From: Eubacterium sp. | GTDB lineage: Bacteria > Bacillota > Clostridia > Lachnospirales > Lachnospiraceae | Assembly (NCBI GenBank): GCA_017616955.1 | Contig: JAFZXD010000199.1 | Location: forward strand, 1-10,726 | Direction of reading: 5' to 3' | Length of the DNA stretch: 10,726 bases | Part shown: positions 1 through 6,965 of the stretch, piece after piece | Position numbering within the stretch: position 1 is the stretch's first letter | Layout of the letters: every line of letters starts with the position of its first letter | Program-made: the position numbers and the translations under genes | Notes under the pieces: model-generated | The model's database searches: none | The model's input: only the letters and a program-made list of their open reading frames with translations | Told to the model about the DNA's origin: nothing

Positions 1-12
1 AAAAATAGCCAT
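1..12 (-). CDS. Start of a lysine-riboswitch-controlled gene (5' fragment, MAIF...), probably dapA
   Basis: Only the first four codons (M-A-I-F) are inside the window; the gene continues past base 1. The start is well supported: ATG at 12-10 is preceded by AAGGAGG (24-18) at a 5-base spacing, at the end of a leader with a promoter, a lysine aptamer and a terminator. Genes behind L-box leaders make or import lysine (dapA, lysC, asd, dapB, lysA, lysine permeases). From memory, dihydrodipicolinate synthases (DapA) of related Clostridia often begin MAIF or MSIF followed by a Gly-Ala-Gly segment, so dapA is my best guess. Four residues cannot prove it. Confidence 0.6.
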
Positions 13-17
13 AAAAA

Positions 18-24
18 CCTCCTT
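18..24 (-). promoter_or_regulatory. Ribosome binding site of the riboswitch-controlled gene
   Basis: AAGGAGG reads toward an ATG five bases downstream. It lies about 40 bases past the terminator U-tract and outside the terminator stem. This suggests control of transcription termination rather than occlusion of the ribosome binding site. Confidence 0.8.
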
Positions 25-64
25 ATAAAAACAAATAATATAATAGTATACTTAATCCTTCTTC

Positions 65-98
65 AAAAGAAAAAGGACCTGAGCGTAGAGCTCGGTCC
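65..98 (-). terminator. Rho-independent terminator of the lysine riboswitch expression platform
   Basis: In the transcript GGACC (98-94) pairs with GGTCC (79-75) and GAGC (93-90) pairs with GCTC (84-81). There is one bulged base (80) and a five-base loop (89-85), followed by TTTTTCTTTT (74-65). This is a textbook intrinsic terminator. It sits between the lysine aptamer and the next ribosome binding site, so it acts as the regulated attenuator. The 5' arm can alternatively pair with the sequence just after aptamer helix P1. Confidence 0.88.
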
Positions 99-126
99 AG
101 GAATAATAACCTAAATCAAACCGTAG
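91..126 (-). promoter_or_regulatory. Predicted antiterminator overlapping riboswitch P1
   Basis: Manual pairing shows that CTACGGTTT (126-118), which includes the 3' strand of aptamer helix P1, can pair with GGACCGAG (98-91), the 5' arm of the terminator. This gives eight pairs, two of them G-U, with one bulged A. The two folds exclude each other. Lysine-stabilised P1 would free the terminator arm and stop transcription; without lysine the antiterminator would form and transcription continue. This is the known OFF-switch logic of L-box RNAs. The exact pairing is my inference. Confidence 0.65.
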
Positions 127-295
127 CACTCCATCGAAGAAAACTCTGCGATGACAGTCCCTGAACTCTTAATCCAGGTCCCAGCAATATCAAGCATCCG
201 AAATACTTAATACACTTCGGCAGTTCATCCTTTCATACAGCTTCATTCGGTTCGGCTCCGTCCACTGAATTACTGATAATCACCGCATCCTCTAC
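123..295 (-). promoter_or_regulatory. Lysine riboswitch (L-box) aptamer
   Basis: The leader RNA matches the lysine riboswitch in motif order: GTAGAGG then TGCGG at the 5' end, AGTA, GAAAGG, TGCCGAAG, GCTGG, GGGACTGTCA and GAGTGCTAC at the 3' end. Helices can be drawn by hand. P1 is 295-292 with 126-123. P2 is a short GCGG/CTGC pairing plus an inner hairpin. P3 is 11 perfect or wobble pairs (213-203 with 197-187) closed by a five-base loop. P4 is 178-173 with 165-160, and P5 is 153-149 with 136-132. The layout resembles the lysC leader of Bacillus subtilis. It binds L-lysine and lowers expression of the downstream gene. A T-box was considered, but its conserved AGGGTGG motif is absent. Confidence 0.93.
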
Positions 296-306
296 ACATA
301 CAAAAC

Positions 307-335
307 ATATTATCACTCACTATAACCTATGTCAA
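307..335 (-). promoter_or_regulatory. Strong sigma-A promoter of the lysine riboswitch leader
   Basis: A perfect -35 TTGACA (335-330) and a -10 TAATAT (312-307) are separated by exactly 17 bases, and TGA directly before the -10 adds an extended -10 element. Transcription should start near position 300, only a few bases before helix P1. The promoter fills the gap between the methyltransferase stop codon (365) and the aptamer, leaving little room for a separate terminator of the upstream operon. Confidence 0.88.
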
Positions 336-364
336 CAGCGAAACAGCAATTTCCACTATATCTA

Positions 365-1198
365 TCAAGAAAACTCCTTACTGCTTCTCTGTCTCATAGC
401 CTCATAACTGATCAGCCCTGCGGAAAATGCCGCATTGAGACTTTCTACTTCACCTTTCATAGGAATCTTTATAAGCTTATCCGCAGATCTACTTACTTCT
501 TCCGAAAGTCCCGCTCCTTCATTGCCTATAAGAAATGCCACCGGCCCGGTAAGGTCTGTTTCATACATGGTCGAACCGTTAAGATGCATTCCGAATACAC
601 TAACACCTTTTTCCTTCAGTTTCTCTATATCTCCTATAATATCCCGACTGATAACTATATTCTTTCTGAATACAGAACCCATAGTCGATCTGATAACCTT
701 CGGGCTGTATATATCTACCGAATCAAAGCTTACAAGTATACCTGTCACTCCCGCTCCTTCGGCAGCTCTTATTATGGTTCCCATATTTCCGGGATCCTGA
801 AGTCTTTCTACTATAAGAATAAGCGGCGGTTCACTTCCATCACCAAAGAGATCATCTATCTCATTCTTTTTCATTTTAACCAGCGCAAGAATCCCCTGCG
901 GTGTCTCAGTATCACACAAGTGTTTTATAACCGAATCGCTTACCAGGAAACATTTTCCATTCACAGTCGCACGATCTACCAGCTTCTTTAATCTGTCGTT
1001 ATTCAGAATACTCTTATCATAGAAATCCTGAGTAAAGAACAAAGTGTCAAGGTATTCTTCCGGAATCTCCTGCGTCATACGTATCCCTTCCACGGCATAC
1101 AGTGATGCATTCCTTCTCTCCTTTGCACTTTTCATGAGCTTTGTCACCATCTTGACCTTGTCATTGTTTGGTGATGTTATCATTTCCATTTTGCTCAT
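365..1198 (-). CDS. TrmH/SpoU-family RNA 2'-O-ribose methyltransferase
   Basis: A 277-residue SPOUT enzyme expected to transfer a methyl group from S-adenosylmethionine to a ribose 2'-OH in rRNA or tRNA. Residues 1 to about 105 form the RNA-recognition domain of the family. All three knot motifs are present: LQDPGNMGTIIRAAEGAG at 133-150 (N138, R144), FLIGNEGAGLS at 222-232 (N226, E227) and IPMKGEVESLNAAFSAG at 245-261 (S253, N255). The domain order and length resemble B. subtilis YsgA, reported to act on the A-loop of 23S rRNA; RlmB-like or tRNA targets cannot be excluded, so no symbol is given. It starts 10 bases after the dnaE stop. The start is uncertain: GGAG is only 2 bases from the first ATG and 11 from the in-frame ATG of residue 4, and the family N-terminus fits the latter. 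No clear terminator follows the TGA. Confidence 0.93.
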   Translation of the reverse strand: MSKMEMITSPNNDKVKMVTKLMKSAKERRNASLYAVEGIRMTQEIPEEYLDTLFFTQDFYDKSILNNDRLKKLVDRATVNGKCFLVSDSVIKHLCDTETPQGILALVKMKKNEIDDLFGDGSEPPLILIVERLQDPGNMGTIIRAAEGAGVTGILVSFDSVDIYSPKVIRSTMGSVFRKNIVISRDIIGDIEKLKEKGVSVFGMHLNGSTMYETDLTGPVAFLIGNEGAGLSEEVSRSADKLIKIPMKGEVESLNAAFSAGLISYEAMRQRSSKEFS

Positions 1199-1208
1199 AT
1201 CTCCTTTA

Positions 1209-4200
1209 CTACTGTTTCTTTTCTCTCACTATAACTCTATCCGAACCGAATTCCAATTTGAGTGCTTCTTCAATTCCGGTTTTCAGATCAACGCTTGCCG
1301 CCATTCTCTTTGCCTGCTTTTCCTTCTTAAGCTGTACAAAAACCGGTGTATATCCAATATGTTCGCCGAGTACAGTCTCAAGACTCTTCTGTCCATTCAG
1401 AAATGTCTCCATATCATCATATAGTATCCAGACTTCTTTCTTCTCAGCTTCCTTCTGATTTATCTTTTCGGTCAGCGAATAGATTTCGGAAGCAAGAATC
1501 TTGCTGTCTCTCTCCGATACCTGTGATCTACCCTTTACTATGATGGCCTGATTCTCTGTCAGGAGTCTCCTGTACTTTTCATATACCTTAGGGAACACAA
1601 CAACTTCTACTGTTCCGTACAGATCTTCCAACTGGATAAATGCCATATTCTCGCCATTTCTGGTAAGCTTCTGATTCACACTCTCAATAAGTCCACCGAT
1701 AGTATACTGCATATTATCCTTGGCACCGGTTTCAAGAGTCTCTTCATCTATTACAAAATCAGCTGTGGTAATATTTGTCAGCTTCTCAAGCATATCCTTC
1801 ACATCATCAAGCGGGTGTCCGCTGACATACAGACCAAGGATGTCCTTTTCACCACTGAGCAGAATATCCCTTGAAAATTCCGGAACATCAGGATACTTGA
1901 CTTCAAATGCCTTCGCTTCTTCTTCCTGCATAAAGTCAACCAGAGACATTTGTCCGGAAGCATTTTTCTTCTTCTCCTCATTAACCTGATCTATGATACT
2001 CGGATACACCATAGTCATCTGTCTTCTGTTCACGCCGAAGCTGTCAAATGCCCCTGCCATCACAAGACTTTCTACGGTTCTCTTGTTGGCCTCCTTGCCG
2101 GACATTCTGGATATAAAGTCTTTGAGATCCTTAAACTTTCCGTTAGTCTCTCTTTCTTCTATTATCGCATCCACTACAGCGTCACCAATAGACTTGATAG
2201 CAGACATTCCGTATCTTATGTTTGAGCCTGAAACAGAGAATCCTTTCTTTCCCTCATTTACATCCGGAGGAAGCATCTTGATTCCCATCTTCTTAACAGC
2301 TTCGATATACTTCATAAGCTTAGTGGAATTATCTCTTACCGAAGTAAGGAGTGCCGCCATGAAATCCAAAGGATAGTAACATTTGAGATAAGCAGTTTGA
2401 TATGCAACTACAGCATACGCCGCAGCATGTGACTTGTTAAATGCATAACTGGCAAAGTCTGTCATCTCATCGAATATCTTATTGGCAATCTCTTCGCTTA
2501 TTCCATTGTTTATACAACCCGGAACACCTTTTTCCTTATCTCCGTAAACAAAGTATTCCCTCTCTTTTGCCATTACAGAAGCTTTCTTCTTGGACATAGC
2601 TCGTCGAACCAGATCCGAACGACCGAGACTGTATCCTGCAAGTGCCATAACTATCTGCATAACCTGTTCCTGATAAACTATACATCCATATGTAGGTTCA
2701 AGGATAGGTTCCAGCTCCGGAGTATCATACTTGATAGGTTCCGTATTGTTCTTACCTTTTATATACTGAGGTATAAAGTCCATAGGACCCGGACGGTAAA
2801 GTGATATTCCGGCGATAACATCCTCTATACTCTGAGGTTTAAGCTCTTTCATGAATCCTTGCATTCCGGAACTCTCGAGCTGGAATATACCATCACATTT
2901 ACCCGAAGATATAAGCTGAAATACTGCAGGATCTGTCATCTCCAGATTCTCCACATCCACATCTTCTCCGGTTCTTTCCTTTATACTCTTTATAGCATCT
3001 TTTATTACCGTAAGGTTTCGAAGTCCCAGGAAATCCATCTTAAGAAGACCCAGTTCTTCCAAAGTATCTTTTTCATACTGAGTGGTAACAGGTGCATCAG
3101 CTCCGTTCTTGCACAGAGGAACGAATTCGACTATAGGTTCTCGACCTATAACAACTCCGGCCGCATGCATAGACGCATGTCTTGGAAGTCCCTCCAGCTT
3201 TTCGGACATATCCACCAGATATTTTATCTCATCACTCTCAGAATAATACTTCTTAAAATCAGGACTTTCTGATAGTGCTTTCTTTATAGTCATTCCAGGA
3301 GTACCCGGAATTGATTTCGCAACCATATCCACAGTCTTAAGCGGGATGTCGAGCGCTCGTCCAACGTCTCTGATACAGTTTCTGGCTGCAAGTGTTCCAA
3401 AGGTTACTATCTGTACAACCTTCTCCTCACCGTATAGTTCAGAAACATAATCTATAACAGCCTGTCTTCCTTCAGGCGCAAAATCCACGTCTATATCGGG
3501 CATGCTGACACGTTCCGGATTCAGGAATCTCTCGAAGATAAGGTTGTATCTGATAGGATCAATATTTGTTATCTTCAAGCAGTATGAAACTATACTTCCG
3601 GCCGCAGATCCTCGTCCCGGTCCAACACCGATATCATGTTCACGGGCATAGTTGATGAAATCCCATACTATAAGGAAATAATCAACATATCCCATATTTT
3701 TTATGGTATTCAATTCATAAGATAATCTTTCAACAAGGGTTACTTTCTTCTCATCTTCTCCACCCTGTCCATCAGACTTATCCAGTTCTTCTATTCTGTA
3801 CGGAGTTACCTCAGCATGACCTGTGAGAACCATATCATATCTCTCACACAGTCCCTTTACCGCAAGATGAGTCAAATATTCAAATGCGTCTTCAAATCCT
3901 TCCGGCACATCATACTTCGGAATCTTCTGCTCACCGAATACAATATTTACATTACATCTTTCGGCAATCTTATGTGTATTCTCAAGAGCCTGTTTCGCAT
4001 ATGGGAAAAGCGCAGCCATCTCTTCTTCTGACTTGAGGAAGTATTGTCCTCCCTCGTACCTCATACGTTGCTCATCTTCCACCTTTGTCGCAGTCTGTAT
4101 GCACAGAAGGATATCATGAGCCTCCCAGTCTTCTGCATGTATATAATGAGAATCATTCGTGCATATGAGATCGATCCCCGTCTCCTGAGACATTCTCATA

Positions 4201-4769
4201 AGGTCTGTATTAACTATAGTATCTTCGGAAAGGCCATGATCCTGCATTTCCAGTAAGAAGTTTCCTTCACCAAATATATCCCTATATTCCAGAGCAGCTT
4301 TCTTAGCTTCGTCATAAAGTCTTCTTCTCAGGTAAAATGCCACCTCACCCTGAAGGCAGGCCGAGGTACAAATGATTCCTTTGCTGTACTGTCTCAAAAC
4401 TTCCTTATCAACTCGAGGTTTATAGTAGAAACCTTCAGTGAAGCCCTTGGTAACTATCTTAGTAAGATTACTGTATCCCTCATCGGTTTCAGCCAGCAAA
4501 ATAAGGTGGTAATACCTCTCATCATTGGCACCCACCTCTCTGTCGAATCTGCTATTTGGAGCGACATAGACCTCGCATCCGATTATAGGCTTAATTCCGA
4601 CTTTCTTACATTCTTTATAGAATTCCATGGCACCGTACATGACTCCATGGTCTGTTATAGCCAGACTATCGAATCCCAGTTCCTTTGCTCTGGCAACCAA
4701 TTCGGGAATCTTAGCCGAACCATCCAGCAGACTATACCCTGTATGTACATGTAAATGCGTAAATGCCAC
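1209..4769 (-). CDS. dnaE: DNA polymerase III subunit alpha, DnaE type
   Basis: This 1186-residue replicative polymerase is of normal length for DnaE. The N-terminal PHP domain (about 1-280) begins HLHVHTGYSLLDG. Candidate metal ligands are H7, H9, D16, H41, E66, H88, C138, D206 and H208, so the domain looks metal-binding and possibly exonucleolytic. The C-family palm has GPGRGSAAGS (383-392), PDIDVD with D425 and D427, and KMDFLGLR with the third catalytic Asp, D579. The fingers carry YRPGPMDFIPQY (658-669). Further on are the helix-hairpin-helix region (about 830-910), QMSLVDF (940-946) as a possible clamp-binding peptide, and an OB domain (about 1022-1095). Clostridia usually also have PolC; whether DnaE is the main or the primer-extending enzyme cannot be read here. 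The start is GTG with AAAGGAG nine bases upstream. It lies 14 bases after the DUF5662 gene and 10 before the methyltransferase gene. Confidence 0.98.
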   Translation of the reverse strand: MAFTHLHVHTGYSLLDGSAKIPELVARAKELGFDSLAITDHGVMYGAMEFYKECKKVGIKPIIGCEVYVAPNSRFDREVGANDERYYHLILLAETDEGYSNLTKIVTKGFTEGFYYKPRVDKEVLRQYSKGIICTSACLQGEVAFYLRRRLYDEAKKAALEYRDIFGEGNFLLEMQDHGLSEDTIVNTDLMRMSQETGIDLICTNDSHYIHAEDWEAHDILLCIQTATKVEDEQRMRYEGGQYFLKSEEEMAALFPYAKQALENTHKIAERCNVNIVFGEQKIPKYDVPEGFEDAFEYLTHLAVKGLCERYDMVLTGHAEVTPYRIEELDKSDGQGGEDEKKVTLVERLSYELNTIKNMGYVDYFLIVWDFINYAREHDIGVGPGRGSAAGSIVSYCLKITNIDPIRYNLIFERFLNPERVSMPDIDVDFAPEGRQAVIDYVSELYGEEKVVQIVTFGTLAARNCIRDVGRALDIPLKTVDMVAKSIPGTPGMTIKKALSESPDFKKYYSESDEIKYLVDMSEKLEGLPRHASMHAAGVVIGREPIVEFVPLCKNGADAPVTTQYEKDTLEELGLLKMDFLGLRNLTVIKDAIKSIKERTGEDVDVENLEMTDPAVFQLISSGKCDGIFQLESSGMQGFMKELKPQSIEDVIAGISLYRPGPMDFIPQYIKGKNNTEPIKYDTPELEPILEPTYGCIVYQEQVMQIVMALAGYSLGRSDLVRRAMSKKKASVMAKEREYFVYGDKEKGVPGCINNGISEEIANKIFDEMTDFASYAFNKSHAAAYAVVAYQTAYLKCYYPLDFMAALLTSVRDNSTKLMKYIEAVKKMGIKMLPPDVNEGKKGFSVSGSNIRYGMSAIKSIGDAVVDAIIEERETNGKFKDLKDFISRMSGKEANKRTVESLVMAGAFDSFGVNRRQMTMVYPSIIDQVNEEKKKNASGQMSLVDFMQEEEAKAFEVKYPDVPEFSRDILLSGEKDILGLYVSGHPLDDVKDMLEKLTNITTADFVIDEETLETGAKDNMQYTIGGLIESVNQKLTRNGENMAFIQLEDLYGTVEVVVFPKVYEKYRRLLTENQAIIVKGRSQVSERDSKILASEIYSLTEKINQKEAEKKEVWILYDDMETFLNGQKSLETVLGEHIGYTPVFVQLKKEKQAKRMAASVDLKTGIEEALKLEFGSDRVIVREKKQ

Positions 4770-4783
4770 GTTTATCTTCTCCT

Positions 4784-5479
4784 TTAATGATTCTTTCGTA
4801 AAGTCTTAATATCTCTGTTTCTTCTTGCCTGATATTTGGCAGTAAGTTCTTTCTCGTATTTCTGTCCGAGTTTTTTCTCCAGTTTCTTTTTATACTGCTG
4901 TCTCTTACAATACATCTTATAAGCTTTCATATATCTTCTGGCATAGGCAAATGTCTCATCCTCTCCTTTTTCAGCCAGCATTGTAAGAAGTATTCCCAGT
5001 TTTTTTCTCACATACGGATGCATTGCACCTTTTGATTTACCATTTTCAAAATAATCCAATGCACTTCTGTCTGTGTAATTTTCTCTCTTATATATCTTAC
5101 TTGCTGCAACTCTGTCGCAGAACATTTCAACTATATAATTATCAGGCATTTTCATACCTGTCATACTTCCGTCTCGTTTATCCAGATCATAATCGATCCA
5201 GTATTCTAAATGATGTTTATTCCTTCCCTTATGATGAAGCCAGGATGAAGTATAACCCTTATCTTCTCTCTCTGCTTCATTTGGACTTCTTGTACCCTGA
5301 TAGTATTTTGCACCCACCAGAAATTCTGTCGGCGAATACTTTGACAGATCATGAAGAATTCCCTGCCAATAGAGTCCGCATCTGAAACAGTTTTTTCCTA
5401 CTTCATATTTATGTTCATTTATAGTAGAGAGATGTTTATACCATTTCTTATTCTTTATGTCCGATAAAAATTGAATCAT
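4784..5479 (-). CDS. DUF5662 family protein with HD-like residue pattern, function unknown
   Basis: A 231-residue soluble protein that I place in DUF5662, a family common in Clostridia without a known role. His and Asp residues are spaced as in HD-domain metal phosphohydrolases: H23, H43-D44 in LHDLSKYSPTEF, H82-H83, H89-H90 in NKHHLEYW, and D122 in MFCDRVA. A metal-dependent hydrolase is therefore possible but unproven. The last 45 residues or so are very rich in Lys and Arg and may be helical, which would suit nucleic-acid or ribosome contact. The ATG at 5479 is preferred: AAAGGA lies six bases upstream, whereas a TTG six codons earlier (5497) has no ribosome binding site. Its TAA stop overlaps the ribosome binding site of dnaE, pointing to cotranscription and perhaps translational coupling. 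I see no convincing promoter just upstream. Confidence 0.88.
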   Translation of the reverse strand: MIQFLSDIKNKKWYKHLSTINEHKYEVGKNCFRCGLYWQGILHDLSKYSPTEFLVGAKYYQGTRSPNEAEREDKGYTSSWLHHKGRNKHHLEYWIDYDLDKRDGSMTGMKMPDNYIVEMFCDRVAASKIYKRENYTDRSALDYFENGKSKGAMHPYVRKKLGILLTMLAEKGEDETFAYARRYMKAYKMYCKRQQYKKKLEKKLGQKYEKELTAKYQARRNRDIKTLRKNH

Positions 5480-5485
5480 CTTACA

Positions 5486-5491
5486 TCCTTT
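5486..5491 (-). promoter_or_regulatory. Ribosome binding site that sets the DUF5662 start
   Basis: AAAGGA is followed by TGTAAG and then ATG at 5479. The only longer in-frame start, TTG at 5497, has no purine-rich site before it. This favours the 231-residue product. Confidence 0.65.
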
Positions 5492-5523
5492 CCCCAAAAG
5501 AGATTTTCATGTTAAAGCAAGAT

Positions 5524-5558
5524 AAGCGGGACAAATGTTGTTATCCATTGTCCCGCTT
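5524..5558 (-). terminator. Hairpin after the desulfoferrodoxin gene, probable weak terminator
   Basis: Eleven perfect pairs form between AAGCGGGACAA (5558-5548) and TTGTCCCGCTT (5534-5524) around a 13-base loop. The hairpin begins five bases after the desulfoferrodoxin TAA. The following bases, ATCTTGCTTTAAC, are T-rich but interrupted, so termination may be incomplete. Some transcripts may read into the DUF5662-dnaE-methyltransferase genes, for which no clear separate promoter is visible. Confidence 0.6.
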
Positions 5559-5563
5559 CGGTA

Positions 5564-5938
5564 TTATACTTCTGCCTTCCAAAGTCCATGTAGATTGCAG
5601 TATTCATATGCTTCTTTAACCTTATCTCCTTCGGCAAGAGCGAATACAGCAACAGGCTTATCTTCAGGTGACAGGATCTTACGCTGTCTTCCCTGCTCTG
5701 TTTCAATAGCTATCCACTGAATATAGTGAGCTTCCATCATAGGATGTTCTACCGAACCAACTGTAACTGTTACAGTATTACCATCAATCTCAACAACAGG
5801 AACATGCTTTTCACCAGCTGCGTCAGTAGTGTTAGGCACTACCTCAACCATAGATTCGCCGCAACATTTTACGTCACATGCGTCCTTATTAAGATATGAA
5901 ATCATATTGTTACATTTTGTACATTTGTATACCTTCAT
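5564..5938 (-). CDS. dfx: Desulfoferrodoxin, two-iron superoxide reductase
   Basis: A 124-residue cytoplasmic enzyme that reduces superoxide to hydrogen peroxide without releasing oxygen, usually with electrons from rubredoxin. The N-terminal desulforedoxin-like domain keeps all four iron ligands (C6, C9, C25, C26; C-x2-C-x15-CC). The C-terminal domain has the catalytic Fe(His)4Cys site: H45 in GEKHVP, H65 and H71 in VEHPMMEAHY, C114 and H117 in CNLHG. The family's E43-K44 pair beside the site is present. This is therefore a complete 2Fe enzyme, not the shorter one-iron neelaredoxin. AAAAGGAGG lies about nine to ten bases before the ATG. It has its own promoter and a hairpin behind it, so it appears to be a stand-alone oxidative-stress gene. 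No rubredoxin or rubrerythrin gene lies beside it in this window. Confidence 0.97.
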   Translation of the reverse strand: MKVYKCTKCNNMISYLNKDACDVKCCGESMVEVVPNTTDAAGEKHVPVVEIDGNTVTVTVGSVEHPMMEAHYIQWIAIETEQGRQRKILSPEDKPVAVFALAEGDKVKEAYEYCNLHGLWKAEV

Positions 5939-5971
5939 ATGAAAACCCCTCCTTTTAAGTATATGTCATAG

Positions 5972-6000
5972 AGTATAACAGAGATTGATTTCATATACAA
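5972..6000 (-). promoter_or_regulatory. Promoter of the desulfoferrodoxin gene
   Basis: The -35-like TTGTAT (6000-5995), a 17-base spacer and the -10 TATACT (5977-5972), with TGT just before it giving an extended -10, lie in the 85-base gap after the permease gene. The -35 is weak and the -10 good. I see no convincing operator such as a PerR-type inverted repeat. Confidence 0.7.
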
Positions 6001-6023
6001 GAAAAGGCACAAATAAACAGAAC

Positions 6024-6965
6024 CTATCTTGTACTTTTATCGTATGGAATTCCTTCAGCCTTTGGTGCTCTCGAATTACGAGATGTAAATGCCAATACAA
6101 GAAGTGATATAACGTATGGCATCATGTTATATACCGAACCCGGAATATTGAGATTTGCAAGAAAATCAAATCCTGTATATACATTTGAAAGAGCTCTGAA
6201 GAATCCGAACAAGAGTGCTGCAAGAGCTATATTGATTGGTTTCCACTGACCGAATATCATAACCGCAAGAGCAAGGAATCCAAATCCCGCAACTCCGGTT
6301 TCAAACTTCCACTCGGATACTCCGGCTGTTATATAGATAATACCGCCGAGTCCTCCAAGAAATCCTGATATCAGAACTCCTGCCCATCTCATCTTATAAA
6401 CGCTGATTCCAACACTGTCTGCAGCCTGAGGATGTTCTCCACAAGCCATAAGTCTGAGTCCGAATCTCGTTTTGTACAGGAGTACAAAAGATACGATAAG
6501 CATGATTAACGATATTAATACAAACCAGTTAAATGAGAATCCACCGATATTTACAACAAATGCCTTCTTAGCTATACCATATCTGACAGTAGAAGAAACA
6601 TTATCAGGATTCTCTGCTATATTTATAGATTTTACCATAACGGTAGCAAGTGCTGTTGCAAGCATATTCATAGCTATACCGACAAGCGTCTGATCGGCAC
6701 GCAGATTAATACTTGCCACTGCCAAAAGACACGAATAAATCATTCCTGCCAAAACAGATACAAGTACCACCACAAGAATAACAAGAATAGATGACATATT
6801 CTCCGGAAGGTTCTTCATTGTAAGTGCACCGCCCAGAGCACCTATTACCATTATTCCTTCAAGCCCAAGATTGATCACTCCCGAATGTTCAGAGAAGCAT
6901 CCACCAAGAGCTACTAGCATGAGAACCGATGCAAAAAGCAAGGTATATTGTAAAAGAAGTAACAT
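6024..6965 (-). CDS. nupQ: Nucleoside ABC transporter permease, NupQ/YufQ type
   Basis: A 313-residue integral membrane protein of the RbsC/LivH-like permease superfamily and one of the two dissimilar membrane halves of a BMP-type importer. About eight to nine hydrophobic segments are visible, for example residues 1-21, 57-86, 148-164, 196-213 and 283-294. Family landmarks are SGVINLGLEG (28-37) and GLRLMACGEHPQAADSVG (169-186), the cytoplasmic loop that should contact the ATPase. Its ATG overlaps the TGA of the preceding permease gene by one base (TGATG), and GGAGGTGA is an excellent ribosome binding site about seven bases upstream. It is the last gene of the cassette; no clear intrinsic terminator follows before the next promoter. 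The specific substrate, guanosine as for B. subtilis NupNOPQ or other nucleosides, is inferred from the family only. Confidence 0.92.
   Translation of the reverse strand: MLLLLQYTLLFASVLMLVALGGCFSEHSGVINLGLEGIMVIGALGGALTMKNLPENMSSILVILVVVLVSVLAGMIYSCLLAVASINLRADQTLVGIAMNMLATALATVMVKSINIAENPDNVSSTVRYGIAKKAFVVNIGGFSFNWFVLISLIMLIVSFVLLYKTRFGLRLMACGEHPQAADSVGISVYKMRWAGVLISGFLGGLGGIIYITAGVSEWKFETGVAGFGFLALAVMIFGQWKPINIALAALLFGFFRALSNVYTGFDFLANLNIPGSVYNMMPYVISLLVLAFTSRNSRAPKAEGIPYDKSTR

Noticed and set aside
123..295. Leader considered as a T-box or another riboswitch class
   Set aside because: There is no AGGGTGG T-box motif and no specifier-loop arrangement, whereas the ordered lysine-riboswitch motifs and all five helices fit.
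329..991. A 220-codon open frame on the + strand opposite the RNA methyltransferase gene
   Set aside because: It lies antisense to a gene with all SPOUT motifs. Its product is rich in Ser, Tyr, Arg and Cys with no recognisable domain, and no ribosome binding site precedes it.
2859..3272. A 137-codon + strand open frame inside dnaE, and similar ones at 1993-2376, 3816-4256 and 7212-7607
   Set aside because: All are antisense to well-conserved coding sequence, have atypical composition and lack ribosome binding sites.
5996..6033. TACAAG/CTTGTA inverted repeat around the end of the nupQ gene, considered as a terminator
   Set aside because: The stem is only six pairs with a 26-base loop and no adjacent U-tract, and it overlaps the coding end and the next promoter. 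It is probably chance.
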